Positions 24,778 through 34,315 of a DNA stretch of 64,000 bases are shown piece by piece. The notes beneath the pieces are model-generated. The model ran no database searches. It saw only the letters and a program-made list of their open reading frames with translations, and had not been told where the DNA came from. The first letter of the stretch is position 1; the number at the start of each line of letters is the position of its first letter. This stretch comes from Simonsiella sp051414845. GTDB taxonomy: Bacteria; Pseudomonadota; Gammaproteobacteria; Burkholderiales; Neisseriaceae. A program made the translations under genes and the position numbers. The stretch covers positions 1,116,001 to 1,180,000 of the forward strand of contig CP183313.1 in the NCBI GenBank assembly GCA_051414845.1, given 5' to 3'.

Positions 24778-25482
24778 TTAAATAATTTTCACACAAATCG
24801 GACTCAAACCATCAATCTCTGCCTGCAATACATCGCCGCGCGCCACCGCACCTACCCCCTCTGGCGTCCCCGTAAAAATCAAATCGCCCGCTTGCAATGC
24901 AAATAATTCCGACAATTTGCTAATCGTTTCGTTCACGCTCCAAATCAAATGGCTGATGTTGCTGCGCTGTTTGATTGCGCCGTTTACGCTCAACTGAATA
25001 TCAGCTTGCGTGATTTCGCCTGTTTCGCTTTTGCGGTGTAATTCGCCAATCGGTGCAGAAAAATCAAAGGCTTTGCCAATTTCCCATGGTCGCCCTGCTT
25101 CGCGCATTTTGGCTTGCAAATCGCGGCGCGTCATATCCAAGCCAACTGCATAGGCAAAAATGTGTTCGCTGGCTTGTTTACTGGGAATATTTTTGCCTGC
25201 TTTGCCAATAGCAACCACCAATTCCACTTCATGATGAACATTCTGACTTAAATCAGGATACGGCAAATCCACCGTTTGCCCTGCCTGAACAGGTATGATG
25301 GATTGCTGGTCATTGGGTTTACAAAAAAAGAATGGTGGTTCACGCTCAGGGTCGGAACCCATTTCGCGCGCATGTTCCGCATAATTGCGCCCCACGCAAT
25401 ACACGCGGCGCACGGAAAATACATCATCGCTACCGAAAATCGGTAAGGCTGCAGTTTCAATTTGTGGAAAAACATATGCCAT
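24778..25482 (-). CDS. Fumarylacetoacetate hydrolase family protein
   Basis: A 234-residue protein of the FAH/FAHD1/YcgM group. Visible motifs are VGRNYAEHAREMG, FFCKPNDQQS, the metal-binding HHEVELVVAIG (His and two Glu), GLDMTRRDLQ, KAFDFSAPIG and FTGTPEGVG. Such enzymes cut C-C bonds in acylpyruvates or decarboxylate oxaloacetate with Mg2+ or Mn2+. A strong AAGGAG lies 7 bases before the ATG, and TATAAT (25515-25520, minus strand) may be its -10 box. The exact substrate is unknown. Confidence 0.88.
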   Translation of the reverse strand: MAYVFPQIETAALPIFGSDDVFSVRRVYCVGRNYAEHAREMGSDPEREPPFFFCKPNDQQSIIPVQAGQTVDLPYPDLSQNVHHEVELVVAIGKAGKNIPSKQASEHIFAYAVGLDMTRRDLQAKMREAGRPWEIGKAFDFSAPIGELHRKSETGEITQADIQLSVNGAIKQRSNISHLIWSVNETISKLSELFALQAGDLIFTGTPEGVGAVARGDVLQAEIDGLSPICVKII

Positions 25483-25621
25483 TTTACGCTCCTTAGATGA
25501 GATAAAGTGGGTAAATTATACTGATAAAATCTTTACCCAACGATGAAAGAGTCAAAATCATCTTGCAGGCAGCCTTTTGCCGTATAATCCGCCTTTCGCG
25601 CAACTTCTCAAAGCACATAAT

Positions 25622-27133
25622 ATGAAATGGTTTTCTCGCTTTGCGGTCATTAGCAAAACGGTGTACCGCTATGGTTTGGCGGACATCATTATTGACCATG
25701 TCCATCCTGATTGGCTGCAAAAAATATTCCAATCGCTGCCCAAATCCAAACAATTTGCTGCCGAACCTACGCCTGTGCGTTTGCGTTTGGCTCTGGAAAG
25801 TTTGGGGCCGATTTTTGTGAAACTGGGGCAGGTTTTGTCCACGCGCCCTGATTTATTGCCGCCTGCTTATGCGCTGGAATTGGCGCGTTTGCAAGACAAG
25901 GTGCCGCCATTTGATGCGCAATTATCGCGCGCGCAAATTGAAAAATCGCTGGGCAAACCGATTGAAACGCTGTATGCCGAATTTGAAACCACGCCCGTTG
26001 CCAGTGCGTCCATCGCGCAAGTGCATCGCGCGCGTTTGTATACGGGCGAAGAAGTGGCGGTCAAAGTGTTGCGTCCGAATTTGGGCAAAGTCATTGAGCA
26101 AGATTTGGCGTTGATGCGCTTTGGTGCGACGTGGATTGAGCGATTGTTTGCCGATGGTAAACGCTTAAAACCGCGCGAAGTGGTTGCCGAATTTGATAAA
26201 TACTTGCACGACGAACTGGATTTAATGCGTGAAGCGGCAAACGCCAGTCAATTGGGTCGCAACTTTGAAACCAGCGATAAACTGATTGTGCCAAAGGTAT
26301 TTTTTGACTATTGTAGCCGCGAAGTTTTGACCATTGAATGGATGAACGGCACGCCCATTTCCGACATCGCTCGTTTGCGCGCAAACGGCATTGATTTGCA
26401 CCAATTGGCGCGTTACGGCGTAGAAATTTTCTTTACCCAAGTGTTTAAACACGGTTTTTTCCACGCTGATATGCACCCTGGCAACATTCTCGTTGCCGCT
26501 GATGGGCGTTACATCGCGCTGGATTTTGGCATTGTCGGCAGCTTAACCGAATACGACAAACGCTATTTAGCCATCAACTTCTTGGCGTTTTTCAACCGCG
26601 ATTATCACCGCGTTGCTACCGCGCATATTGAAAGCGGCTGGGTACCCGCTGATACGCGCGCTGAAGACTTGGAAGCTGCTGTACGCGCGGTGTGCGAGCC
26701 AATTTTCAATCGTCCGTTGTCGCAAATTTCGTTTGGCTTGGTGCTGATGCGTTTATTTGAAACCAGCCGCCGCTTTAATGTGGAAATTCAACCGCAATTA
26801 GTATTGTTGCAAAAAACTTTGTTGAATATTGAAGGACTTGGACGACAACTTGACCCTGAATTGGATTTATGGGACACGGCAAAACCGTTTTTGGTGCAAT
26901 GGATGAACGAGCAAGTTGGCCCAAAAGCCTTGTGGCACAACATCAAAAAAGAAAGCCCCGATTGGGCGGAAATTCTGCCGTCTTTGCCACGCAAAATCAA
27001 TAATTTATTAGACGAAAATAAACAACAAGAAATGCGCGACGCGTATGTGCATTTGATTCAAAGTCAACGTCGCCAAAATTTTTGGCTTGCCGTGATTGCT
27101 GTGATTTTGTTGTTGATGTTGGTGTTGAAATAG
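25622..27133 (+). CDS. ubiB: Ubiquinone biosynthesis regulatory ATPase/kinase UbiB
   Basis: A 503-residue protein of the ABC1/UbiB atypical kinase family needed for ubiquinone synthesis. It has the family KxGQ motif (FVKLGQVLSTRPDLLPP), an alanine-rich nucleotide loop (TPVASASIAQVHRA), FFHADMHPGNILV as the catalytic loop, ALDFGIVG as the metal-binding motif, and a C-terminal hydrophobic membrane anchor (FWLAVIAVILLLMLVL). The start MKWFSRFAVISKTVYRYGL was chosen over an upstream in-frame ATG at 25577, because a TATAAT at 25583-25588 lies inside that extension. It is divergent from the FAH gene. Confidence 0.94.
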   Translation: MKWFSRFAVISKTVYRYGLADIIIDHVHPDWLQKIFQSLPKSKQFAAEPTPVRLRLALESLGPIFVKLGQVLSTRPDLLPPAYALELARLQDKVPPFDAQLSRAQIEKSLGKPIETLYAEFETTPVASASIAQVHRARLYTGEEVAVKVLRPNLGKVIEQDLALMRFGATWIERLFADGKRLKPREVVAEFDKYLHDELDLMREAANASQLGRNFETSDKLIVPKVFFDYCSREVLTIEWMNGTPISDIARLRANGIDLHQLARYGVEIFFTQVFKHGFFHADMHPGNILVAADGRYIALDFGIVGSLTEYDKRYLAINFLAFFNRDYHRVATAHIESGWVPADTRAEDLEAAVRAVCEPIFNRPLSQISFGLVLMRLFETSRRFNVEIQPQLVLLQKTLLNIEGLGRQLDPELDLWDTAKPFLVQWMNEQVGPKALWHNIKKESPDWAEILPSLPRKINNLLDENKQQEMRDAYVHLIQSQRRQNFWLAVIAVILLLMLVLK

Positions 27134-27196
27134 TTTCAGGCTGCCTGAAATCGTGTTGTAAAAATTTCAGTTAATGTAATGTATTTTATTTTGCAT

Positions 27197-27237
27197 AAAA
27201 AGTTTTCAGGCAGCCTAAGGCTGCCTGAAAACTTTTT
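27197..27237. terminator. Bidirectional DUS-pair terminator between ubiB and gltD
   Basis: A perfect 19-bp inverted repeat, AAAAAGTTTTCAGGCAGCC and its complement, around a 3-base loop TAA. A run on one side and T run on the other let it stop both convergent genes. It is the cleanest terminator in the window. Confidence 0.9.
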
Positions 27238-27249
27238 TACAACAGAATC

Positions 27250-28674
27250 TTAAATATTCAAATATTCCAAAATACTTTCCGCCGCGTCGCGACCTTCGGC
27301 AATCGCAGTTACAACTAAGTCCGAGCCACGGGTAATGTCACCGCCTGCAAAGATTTTTGGATTGGACGTTTGCTGTTTTAAGCTGCCCGTGCGTGCAATG
27401 CGACCACGATTGTCGGTGTTCACATTCACCGCATTTAGCCATGGCATCTCGTGCGGCGCAAAACCGAACGCCACAATCACTACATCGCAGTCAATCACCT
27501 CTTCACTGCCAGCAATCACAACGGGGGCGCAGCGACCGTTAGCGTCGGGTGCGCCCATCTCGGTGCGCACGATTTTAATGCCTGTAACTTTGCCGTTTGC
27601 GTCCGTTTCTACCGCCACAGGCTCAGCTTCAATCTCTACAGGCTGGGCGTTGAATTCAAATTCCACGCCTTCTTCTTTGGCGTTGGTGTATTCTTTTTTG
27701 GAGCCTGGCATATTAGCAGCATCGCGGCGATACACGCAGGTGACTTCACTCGCCCCTTGGCGAACGCTGGTGCGCACGCAGTCCATTGCCGTATCGCCAC
27801 CTCCTAATACCACCACTTTTTTGTCCGCCATGGACACAAAATCAGGCGCAGGCAAGTCCATTAAATTTTGGGTATTGCCAATCAAAAACGGCAAGGCAGA
27901 ATATACGCCCGTGGCGTTTTCGTTTGGAATATCTGCCGTCATGCCTTTGTATGTGCCAACGCCCAAAAATACCGCGTCATATTGATTGACCAAATCATCA
28001 AGTTCAATATCTTTACCAATTTCTACGCCGAGTTTAAATTCCACACCCATTTCTGTGAATAATTCACGGCGGCGCACCAACACGTCTTTTTCCAATTTAA
28101 ACGCAGGAATGCCAAAGGTTAATAATCCGCCGATTTCCGCTTGGCGTTCAAATACGGTTACATCAACGCCGTTGTTAATCAGAATATCCGCACAGCCAAG
28201 CCCTGCTGGTCCTGCGCCGATAATCGCCACTTTTTTGCCTGTTTTTTCGGCGTTTACCCTTGGTTTCCAGCCCATTTCAAAGGCTTTTTCGGTAATATAT
28301 TTTTCCACATTGCCGATGGTTACTGCACCAAATTCAGCATTCAGCGTGCAATCGCCTTCGCACAATCTATCTTGTGGGCAAACGCGTCCGCACACTTCAG
28401 GCAGGGTATTGGTGGAATGGGCAAGCTCCGCCGCTTCAATAATGCGCCCTTCTTGAGCAAGGCGTAACCAGTTGGGGATATTATTATGCAATGGGCATTT
28501 GTTTTGGCAATACGGATTGCCACACGCCAAACAGCGGTCGGCTTGGGCAGCGACTTGCGTATCGCTAAAACTCTGATAAATCTCTACAAATTTGCTTTTC
28601 CGCACGTTCAAAGGAATTTTGACGGGGTCGGTGCGTGGCAAATCAATAAATTGATAAATATTTTCTTTGGACAT
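27250..28674 (-). CDS. gltD: Glutamate synthase small subunit
   Basis: A 474-residue NADPH-binding subunit. The N-terminal part has two cysteine clusters for 4Fe-4S (CLACGNPYCQNKCP and CGRVCPQDRLCEGDC). FAD- and NADPH-binding glycine motifs follow (GAGPAGLG, GGGDTAMDC) and the C-terminal FAGGDITRG. It passes electrons from NADPH to the large subunit for glutamate formation. It lies downstream of gltB, separated by a small unknown gene (28857-29276) instead of directly following, and is probably part of the same transcript. Confidence 0.96.
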   Translation of the reverse strand: MSKENIYQFIDLPRTDPVKIPLNVRKSKFVEIYQSFSDTQVAAQADRCLACGNPYCQNKCPLHNNIPNWLRLAQEGRIIEAAELAHSTNTLPEVCGRVCPQDRLCEGDCTLNAEFGAVTIGNVEKYITEKAFEMGWKPRVNAEKTGKKVAIIGAGPAGLGCADILINNGVDVTVFERQAEIGGLLTFGIPAFKLEKDVLVRRRELFTEMGVEFKLGVEIGKDIELDDLVNQYDAVFLGVGTYKGMTADIPNENATGVYSALPFLIGNTQNLMDLPAPDFVSMADKKVVVLGGGDTAMDCVRTSVRQGASEVTCVYRRDAANMPGSKKEYTNAKEEGVEFEFNAQPVEIEAEPVAVETDANGKVTGIKIVRTEMGAPDANGRCAPVVIAGSEEVIDCDVVIVAFGFAPHEMPWLNAVNVNTDNRGRIARTGSLKQQTSNPKIFAGGDITRGSDLVVTAIAEGRDAAESILEYLNI

Positions 28675-28743
28675 GGTTTTGTTCCTTGAATTTCTTAGTA
28701 TTTTTTATTTTCAAGCAGCCTTTCAACATATGGCATTTTTTTC

Positions 28744-28819
28744 GTAGAGTGCGTGGCGCAAGCTACGCACGTGTTTTGAAACATGAAAAACGCGTGCATG
28801 CGTACCGCACACACCCTAC
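28744..28819. repeat. Fold-back repeat between gltD and the unknown gene
   Basis: GTAGAGTGCGTGGCGCAAGC... and the complementary ...GTACCGCACACACCCTAC form a roughly 34-bp imperfect inverted repeat around GAAACATG. The ends GTAG...CTAC are shared with the other palindromes in this window. Intergenic, function unknown. Confidence 0.6.
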
Positions 28820-28856
28820 ATGCCAAATATTATTTTCAGGCAGCCTGAAAATATGT

Positions 28857-29276
28857 TCACATCTTCATCTGCAATAAATCAACGCCCCAATGGTGCATAC
28901 ATTCACGCAACACCAGCAGCACGACGCACAGTTCCACGCTATATGCCAAATTGAGCGACACATCGCGCGCCAAGCCTGCCGTTACGTCAAACGCGTGTTC
29001 CAGCGTGGCAAGGTCAATCGTGTATTCATCATCGCTTAAATCCAAAAAATCTTCAAAATAATCAATAGTTAAAGTTTTAATGGATTGTATGACGGCAGTC
29101 AACGGCATAATCGCTTCTTCAACCTGATAAATCGCGTTTTCCCAAGCATATTCGCTGGGCGGATACGCGCCCAATTGCCGTTCAATTTGCGTCAACGATA
29201 AGGGGATATTGTGCATTTTATCGTTGATATACAAGGCGATGATGTGCGGATTGATTTCCAGATAAGTGTTTGTCAT
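28857..29276 (-). CDS. Unknown protein encoded between gltB and gltD
   Basis: A 139-residue acidic protein with no signal peptide. It is predicted mostly helical: an N-terminal beta-like stretch (LEINPHIIALYINDKMHNIPLSL), a central acidic region (DYFEDFLDLSDDEYTIDL) and a hydrophobic helix near the end (LAYSVELCVVLLVLREC). I do not recognise the family. It sits between the glutamate synthase subunits on the same strand, so it is likely co-transcribed and could be involved in their assembly, but position is the only evidence. Confidence 0.6.
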   Translation of the reverse strand: MTNTYLEINPHIIALYINDKMHNIPLSLTQIERQLGAYPPSEYAWENAIYQVEEAIMPLTAVIQSIKTLTIDYFEDFLDLSDDEYTIDLATLEHAFDVTAGLARDVSLNLAYSVELCVVLLVLRECMHHWGVDLLQMKM

Positions 29277-29297
29277 AAAAGACTTTTATTTATTTTC

Positions 29298-29334
29298 AGG
29301 CTGCCTGAAAAAGTTTTGCCCTTTCAGACAGCCT
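29298..29334 (-). terminator. DUS-pair hairpin after gltB
   Basis: AGGCTGCCTGAAA (29298-29310) pairs with TTTCAGACAGCCT (29322-29334) with one G-T pair. It may reduce read-through from gltB into the following two genes. No T run on the minus strand. Confidence 0.45.
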
Positions 29335-29344
29335 GAAAGCTGAT

Positions 29345-32300
29345 TTACGCCGTAATCTGACGAAGTTCTAACACACTGCGGCGTTTGTGCCCTAATAGCG
29401 CATTGACATCGTTCGCCTTTGGCTTAACAAGAATAAATTTGCCAACATAATTTTCCCAATCCGACAAAATCACTTGCCCAATGTGGCTATTAGTTAAGGC
29501 AACGTGCGTGTCAATCAAGCCACGTAAATGCTCTTGCTGCTGCGGCAAATCTGTGATGGATAAGCCTTCTACCATTTCGCCATTAATACGACCGCCAAAT
29601 TTGCCGTCCCAATCCAAAATGTAAGCAAATCCACCTGTCATGCCTGCGCCGAAGTTGATACCTGTTTTGCCAAGCACAGTGACAACACCGCCCGTCATGT
29701 ACTCACAGCCGTTGTCGCCAATGCCTTCCACGACTGCCGTTGCGCCCGAATTGCGCACGCCAAAACGCTCACCCGCACGCCCTGCTGCAAACAATTCGCC
29801 GCCTGTTGCGCCGTATAAACAAGTGTTGCCTGCGATGGTGGCTTTGTCGGATTGGAACGCTACGCCGTTGTGCGGTTTAATCACAATGCGACCGCCGCCC
29901 ATGCCTTTGCCAACATAGTCATTCGCGTCGCCTGTTAAATTCAAGGTTACGCCGCCTACGAGCCATACGCCTAAACTTTGTCCTGCCGTGCCGTTTAAGT
30001 TGATGGTAAACAATTGCCCTTTTTTGCCTGCGTTGCCATATGCTTTTGCAATGCTGCCTGAAAGCGTTGCGCCAATAGAACGGTCTAAATTGCTAATATC
30101 AAATGAAATTTCGGTGCTATCACCATTGTTTAAGGCTGCCTGAACATGGTTCATGATGCTTTGGTTTAACACGCCTTTATCAAACGGGTCGTTACGCTGG
30201 GTATTAAACGCTGCCGAACCTTGCGGAATTTGTGGTTTGTACAATAATTTTTGTAGATTTAAACCACGTTGCTGTGCGGTTTTACCATCAATAATCTCAA
30301 GTAAATCCGTACGCCCGATTAAATCGGTCAATTTTTCTACGCCAAGTTCCGCCATGATTTCACGCACGTCTTGCGCGATAAATTTAAAATAATTCATCGC
30401 TTTTTCGGCGGTGCCGTGGTAATGCTTGTCACGCAAGGTGTCATCTTGGGTGGCAATGCCTGTGGCGCAGTTGTTCAAGTGGCAAATGCGCAAATAACGA
30501 CAACCGAGCGCCACCATCGGTCCTGTACCAAAGCCAAAACTCTCCGCACCTAAAATGGCTGCCTTAATCACGTCAAGCCCTGTTTTTAAACCGCCGTCCA
30601 CTTGCAAGCGCACTTTGTGGCGCAAATTGTTTTCCACGAGTGCTTGCTGGGCTTCTGCCAAGCCCAATTCCCACGGACTGCCTGCGTATTTCACGCTGGT
30701 AAGTGGCGACGCACCCGTACCGCCGTCGTAGCCTGAAATCGTAATCAAATCGGCATAGGCTTTGGCAACGCCTGTGGCAATCGTGCCAACCCCAGGTAAG
30801 CTCACAAGTTTTACCGAAATCAAGGCACTTGGATTGATTTGTTTTAAATCAAAAATAAGCTGCGCTAAGTCTTCGATGGAATAAATATCGTGGTGCGGCG
30901 GCGGCGAAATCAAGGTCGAACCGGGTACAGCGTAACGCAACTGGGCGATATAAGGCGTAACCTTATCGCCAGGCAATTGACCACCTTCACCAGGTTTTGC
31001 GCCCTGCGCCACTTTGATTTGAATCACGTCTGCACTCATCAAATACGCCGCCGTTACGCCAAAACGCCCCGAGGCGACTTGTTTAATGCGTGAGACTTTT
31101 TCTGTGCCATAGCGCGCTGGGTCTTCACCGCCTTCGCCTGAATTTGAAAAGCCGCCTAAGCGGTTCATGGCAATCGCCAAAGATTCATGCGCTTCGGCGC
31201 TTAATGCACCGATGGACATCGCAGCCGAATCAAAGCGTTTGTAGAGATTTTCAGGTTGCTCAACTTTGTCCACGCTAATCGGTGTGCAGTCTTCGGTTTT
31301 TAAACGGAGCATATCCCGAATGGTCATCACAGGACGATTATTGACCGCATCACGATACAATTTGTATTTTTCATAATCGCCCGTGTCCACAGCTACCTGA
31401 ATCGTGTTCACAACTTCTGGGTTATAGGCGTGATATTCGCCTTGCGGTTTGAATTTTAAGTAGCCACCTGCGTCCAATTGCACCGATTTGCGCCACGCTT
31501 TTTTTCGGGTTGCGGTGATTTTTTCGTCCAAATCGGCAAAACTTGCACCCGCCACACGGCTTGCCATTTGTGGGAAACACAGCTCACTGATCTCATCGCC
31601 CAAGCCCACATTTTCAAATAATCTAGCGCAGCGATACGACGACACCGTGCTAATGCCCATTTTGGATAGGATTTTGTACAAACCTTTATTGATGCTGTTT
31701 CTAAAGTTTTGCATGACCACACGCATCGGCTTTTTAATCGCACCAATATTGACCATGTGTGCAAGGCTTTCGTACGCCAAATATGGATAAACAGCCGTCG
31801 CCCCAAGCCCGATTAACACCGCAAAATGGTGCGGATTGCGTGCTTCAGCGGTTTCCACAATAATGTTCGCATCACAGCGTAACCGACTGTTCACCAAGCG
31901 ATTTTGCACCACCCCCACCGCAAACGGCATGGGAATCGGCTGGCGATTCTCGCTGATATTTTTGTCGGAAATGATGACCAAAACCGCGCCACTTTCCACC
32001 AGTTTTTGTGCTTCATCGCACAGATTTTCCACCGCTTGTTTTAAATTGACTTCATCAGGATTGTAGGTAGCGTCCAGATACGCATGGCGATAATCGCTTT
32101 CAGGCAGCCTTAAAATCTGCTGAAAATCTGAATAGAGCAATACAGGTGATTTAAAATTTACGCGACTAGACATGCCTTCGGCTTCGTAAAACACGCTCAT
32201 TTCACGCCCGATAGATGTGGACAAACTCATGACATGTGCTTCTCGCAAGGGGTCAATCGGTGGATTGGTTACTTGCGCAAAATATTGGCGGAAATAATCG

Positions 32301-33811
32301 TAAATCACGCGATGACGTTCGGAAAACACCGCAAACGGCGCATCATCGCCCATAGAGCCGACCGCTTCATAACCATCTTCACCTGCCACTCGCAGCGTGT
32401 TTTCCAATTCTTCCAAATCATATAAGAATTGTTTTTGGTAGATTTTCAGAGTGTTATCGTCCATCGCTGCTTCGCCCACTTCGCTATCGGGCAACTTTTC
32501 AAATGGCACGAGCGGCGTAACGTGTTTGCCAAGCCATTCACGATACGGGTGGCGCGCTTGCAATTCGTCGTCAATTTCATGCGATTGCAATAATTTGCCA
32601 TTTTTTGTGTCAATCACGAGCAATTCACCCGGTCCAACACGCCCTTTTTCCACCACTTCATCAGGCGCGTAATCCCAAATGCCCACTTCGGATGCAATGG
32701 TAATTAAGCGGTCTTCAGTAATCACAAAACGCGCCGGGCGCAAGCCATTGCGGTCAAGATTACAGGCAGCATAACGCCCATCTTGAATGACAATTCCTGC
32801 TGGCCCATCCCACGGCTCCATGTGCATAGAATTGAAATCGTAAAATGCGCGCAAATCATCGTTCATGTCAGGGTTATTTTGCCAAGCAGGTGGCACAAGT
32901 AGGCGCATGGCACGGAACAAATCCATACCGCCACAGACCAAGACTTCCAGCATATTGTCCATAGAGCTAGAGTCCGAACCTGTTTCGTTGACAAAAGGGG
33001 CAGCGGTTTGTAAATCGGGAATCAGTGGCGTGTAATATTTGTGCGCACGAGCTTTTGCCCATGCACGGTTGCCCGAGATGGTATTAATTTCGCCGTTGTG
33101 CGCCAGATAGCGAAACGGCTGGGCAAGTTTCCAGCGTGGCATGGTATTGGTAGAAAACCGCTGATGAAACAAGCAAATCGCCGACTGCATACGCAAATCG
33201 CCCAAATCCAAATAGAATTTTGGCAAATCTTTGGGCATACACAGGCCTTTGTAGATAATCGTTTGATTGGACAGACTACAAATGTAAAAATCGTTGTGGT
33301 CAATACGCTTTTCAATACGGCGGCGCACCACAAACAAACGGCGCTGCAAATCCACGCTACGCCAGCCGTTTGGCGCATTGACAAATACTTGCTTGATGGT
33401 TGGCATATCGGCAAGGGCAATCTCACCCAAAACTTTTGGATTGGTCGGCACATCACGCCACAGCGCAACGCCAAGCGTCTCTTTGGTCAATTCTTCATTG
33501 ATGATGGCGATGTATTCATTTGCCAATGCTTCATCTTGCGGCAAAAAAATCTGCCCCACCGCAAAATTTTTGGCAAGATTGGCGTTTAATTCCGTCGCCA
33601 CCGTGCGAAAAAACGATTCGGGCATTTGAATGGACAATCCGCAGCCGTCGCCTGTCTTGCCGTCGGACAAAATCGCCCCACGGTGCTGCATACGAGATAA
33701 GCCTAAAATGGCGTTACGCACGACTTTATGGCTTGGTATGCCGTCAATATTGGCAATTAAACCAAAGCCGCAGTTGGATTTTTCTAATGAACGGTCATAA
33801 AGTTTGGTCAT
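29345..33811 (-). CDS. gltB: Glutamate synthase large subunit
   Basis: A 1488-residue enzyme that makes glutamate from 2-oxoglutarate and glutamine. The start gives MTKLYDRSLEKSNCGFG; Cys14 would become the N-terminal nucleophile of the class II glutaminase domain after removal of the leader. The FMN-binding synthase domain follows, with the 3Fe-4S ligands in CRYLRICHLNNCATG (C-x5-C-x4-C). The C-terminal right-handed beta-helix has glycine-rich repeats such as RNSGATAVVEGIGDNGCEYMTGG. The open frame to 33874 was rejected because it precedes the conserved start. Uptake sequences occur inside the gene (for example near 30050). Confidence 0.97.
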   Translation of the reverse strand: MTKLYDRSLEKSNCGFGLIANIDGIPSHKVVRNAILGLSRMQHRGAILSDGKTGDGCGLSIQMPESFFRTVATELNANLAKNFAVGQIFLPQDEALANEYIAIINEELTKETLGVALWRDVPTNPKVLGEIALADMPTIKQVFVNAPNGWRSVDLQRRLFVVRRRIEKRIDHNDFYICSLSNQTIIYKGLCMPKDLPKFYLDLGDLRMQSAICLFHQRFSTNTMPRWKLAQPFRYLAHNGEINTISGNRAWAKARAHKYYTPLIPDLQTAAPFVNETGSDSSSMDNMLEVLVCGGMDLFRAMRLLVPPAWQNNPDMNDDLRAFYDFNSMHMEPWDGPAGIVIQDGRYAACNLDRNGLRPARFVITEDRLITIASEVGIWDYAPDEVVEKGRVGPGELLVIDTKNGKLLQSHEIDDELQARHPYREWLGKHVTPLVPFEKLPDSEVGEAAMDDNTLKIYQKQFLYDLEELENTLRVAGEDGYEAVGSMGDDAPFAVFSERHRVIYDYFRQYFAQVTNPPIDPLREAHVMSLSTSIGREMSVFYEAEGMSSRVNFKSPVLLYSDFQQILRLPESDYRHAYLDATYNPDEVNLKQAVENLCDEAQKLVESGAVLVIISDKNISENRQPIPMPFAVGVVQNRLVNSRLRCDANIIVETAEARNPHHFAVLIGLGATAVYPYLAYESLAHMVNIGAIKKPMRVVMQNFRNSINKGLYKILSKMGISTVSSYRCARLFENVGLGDEISELCFPQMASRVAGASFADLDEKITATRKKAWRKSVQLDAGGYLKFKPQGEYHAYNPEVVNTIQVAVDTGDYEKYKLYRDAVNNRPVMTIRDMLRLKTEDCTPISVDKVEQPENLYKRFDSAAMSIGALSAEAHESLAIAMNRLGGFSNSGEGGEDPARYGTEKVSRIKQVASGRFGVTAAYLMSADVIQIKVAQGAKPGEGGQLPGDKVTPYIAQLRYAVPGSTLISPPPHHDIYSIEDLAQLIFDLKQINPSALISVKLVSLPGVGTIATGVAKAYADLITISGYDGGTGASPLTSVKYAGSPWELGLAEAQQALVENNLRHKVRLQVDGGLKTGLDVIKAAILGAESFGFGTGPMVALGCRYLRICHLNNCATGIATQDDTLRDKHYHGTAEKAMNYFKFIAQDVREIMAELGVEKLTDLIGRTDLLEIIDGKTAQQRGLNLQKLLYKPQIPQGSAAFNTQRNDPFDKGVLNQSIMNHVQAALNNGDSTEISFDISNLDRSIGATLSGSIAKAYGNAGKKGQLFTINLNGTAGQSLGVWLVGGVTLNLTGDANDYVGKGMGGGRIVIKPHNGVAFQSDKATIAGNTCLYGATGGELFAAGRAGERFGVRNSGATAVVEGIGDNGCEYMTGGVVTVLGKTGINFGAGMTGGFAYILDWDGKFGGRINGEMVEGLSITDLPQQQEHLRGLIDTHVALTNSHIGQVILSDWENYVGKFILVKPKANDVNALLGHKRRSVLELRQITA

Positions 33812-34254
33812 AAATAAGTACTCTCGGTAGTGGTTGATGCAATATTCTTTTTCAGGCCGCCTGGAAAATGGCATTTCTATGCTTATCTTAACAAATTCAA
33901 GATAGAAAATTTTTCAAAAATATTTTAAAAATCAAACACAAAACTTAAATGTAGTTTTATGAAATTTAAAAATTACACGCATTGTAATAAAATGTCAAAA
34001 TATTTTTACATTAGCAAAAGTAAAGATAACTTTCTCGCTGCTCAGGCAGCCTAAAATAAGTTCAATATTAAGTTTTATCTATTTGTTAATAAAAGAGTTT
34101 ACCAACTTATCACTCACTCTTATTTCAGACTAAATCAGTCAAGTTTTCAGGCAGCCTGAAAAACTCAATTGCTGTAGAAACATTCCTAAACCATCCAATT
34201 TTCATATTCAAACGTTACCTAGAAACTTTAATGCACAAAAAGTACCGTTAAAAC
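33812..34254. other. AT-rich intergenic region between gltB and aroE
   Basis: About 440 bases between divergent genes, strongly A+T-rich around 33900-34010, with uptake sequences near 34044 and 34148. No convincing gene, RNA or riboswitch is seen. It must hold the gltB promoter; the aroE promoter is listed separately. Confidence 0.5.
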
Positions 34255-34284
34255 TTGGATTTTTCACGCAAACATGGCTACAAT
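34255..34284 (+). promoter_or_regulatory. Predicted sigma-70 promoter of aroE
   Basis: TTGGAT (34255-34260) and TACAAT (34279-34284) with an 18-base spacer, 32 bases before the aroE start. A good match to the consensus. Confidence 0.65.
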
Positions 34285-34315
34285 GCCATTTTCGTTTAAC
34301 CAGAATTAACATGCC

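Noticed and set aside
33812..33874. Extended gltB start at 33874
   Set aside because: The extra 21 residues precede the conserved leader before the catalytic Cys and run through an uptake-like sequence.
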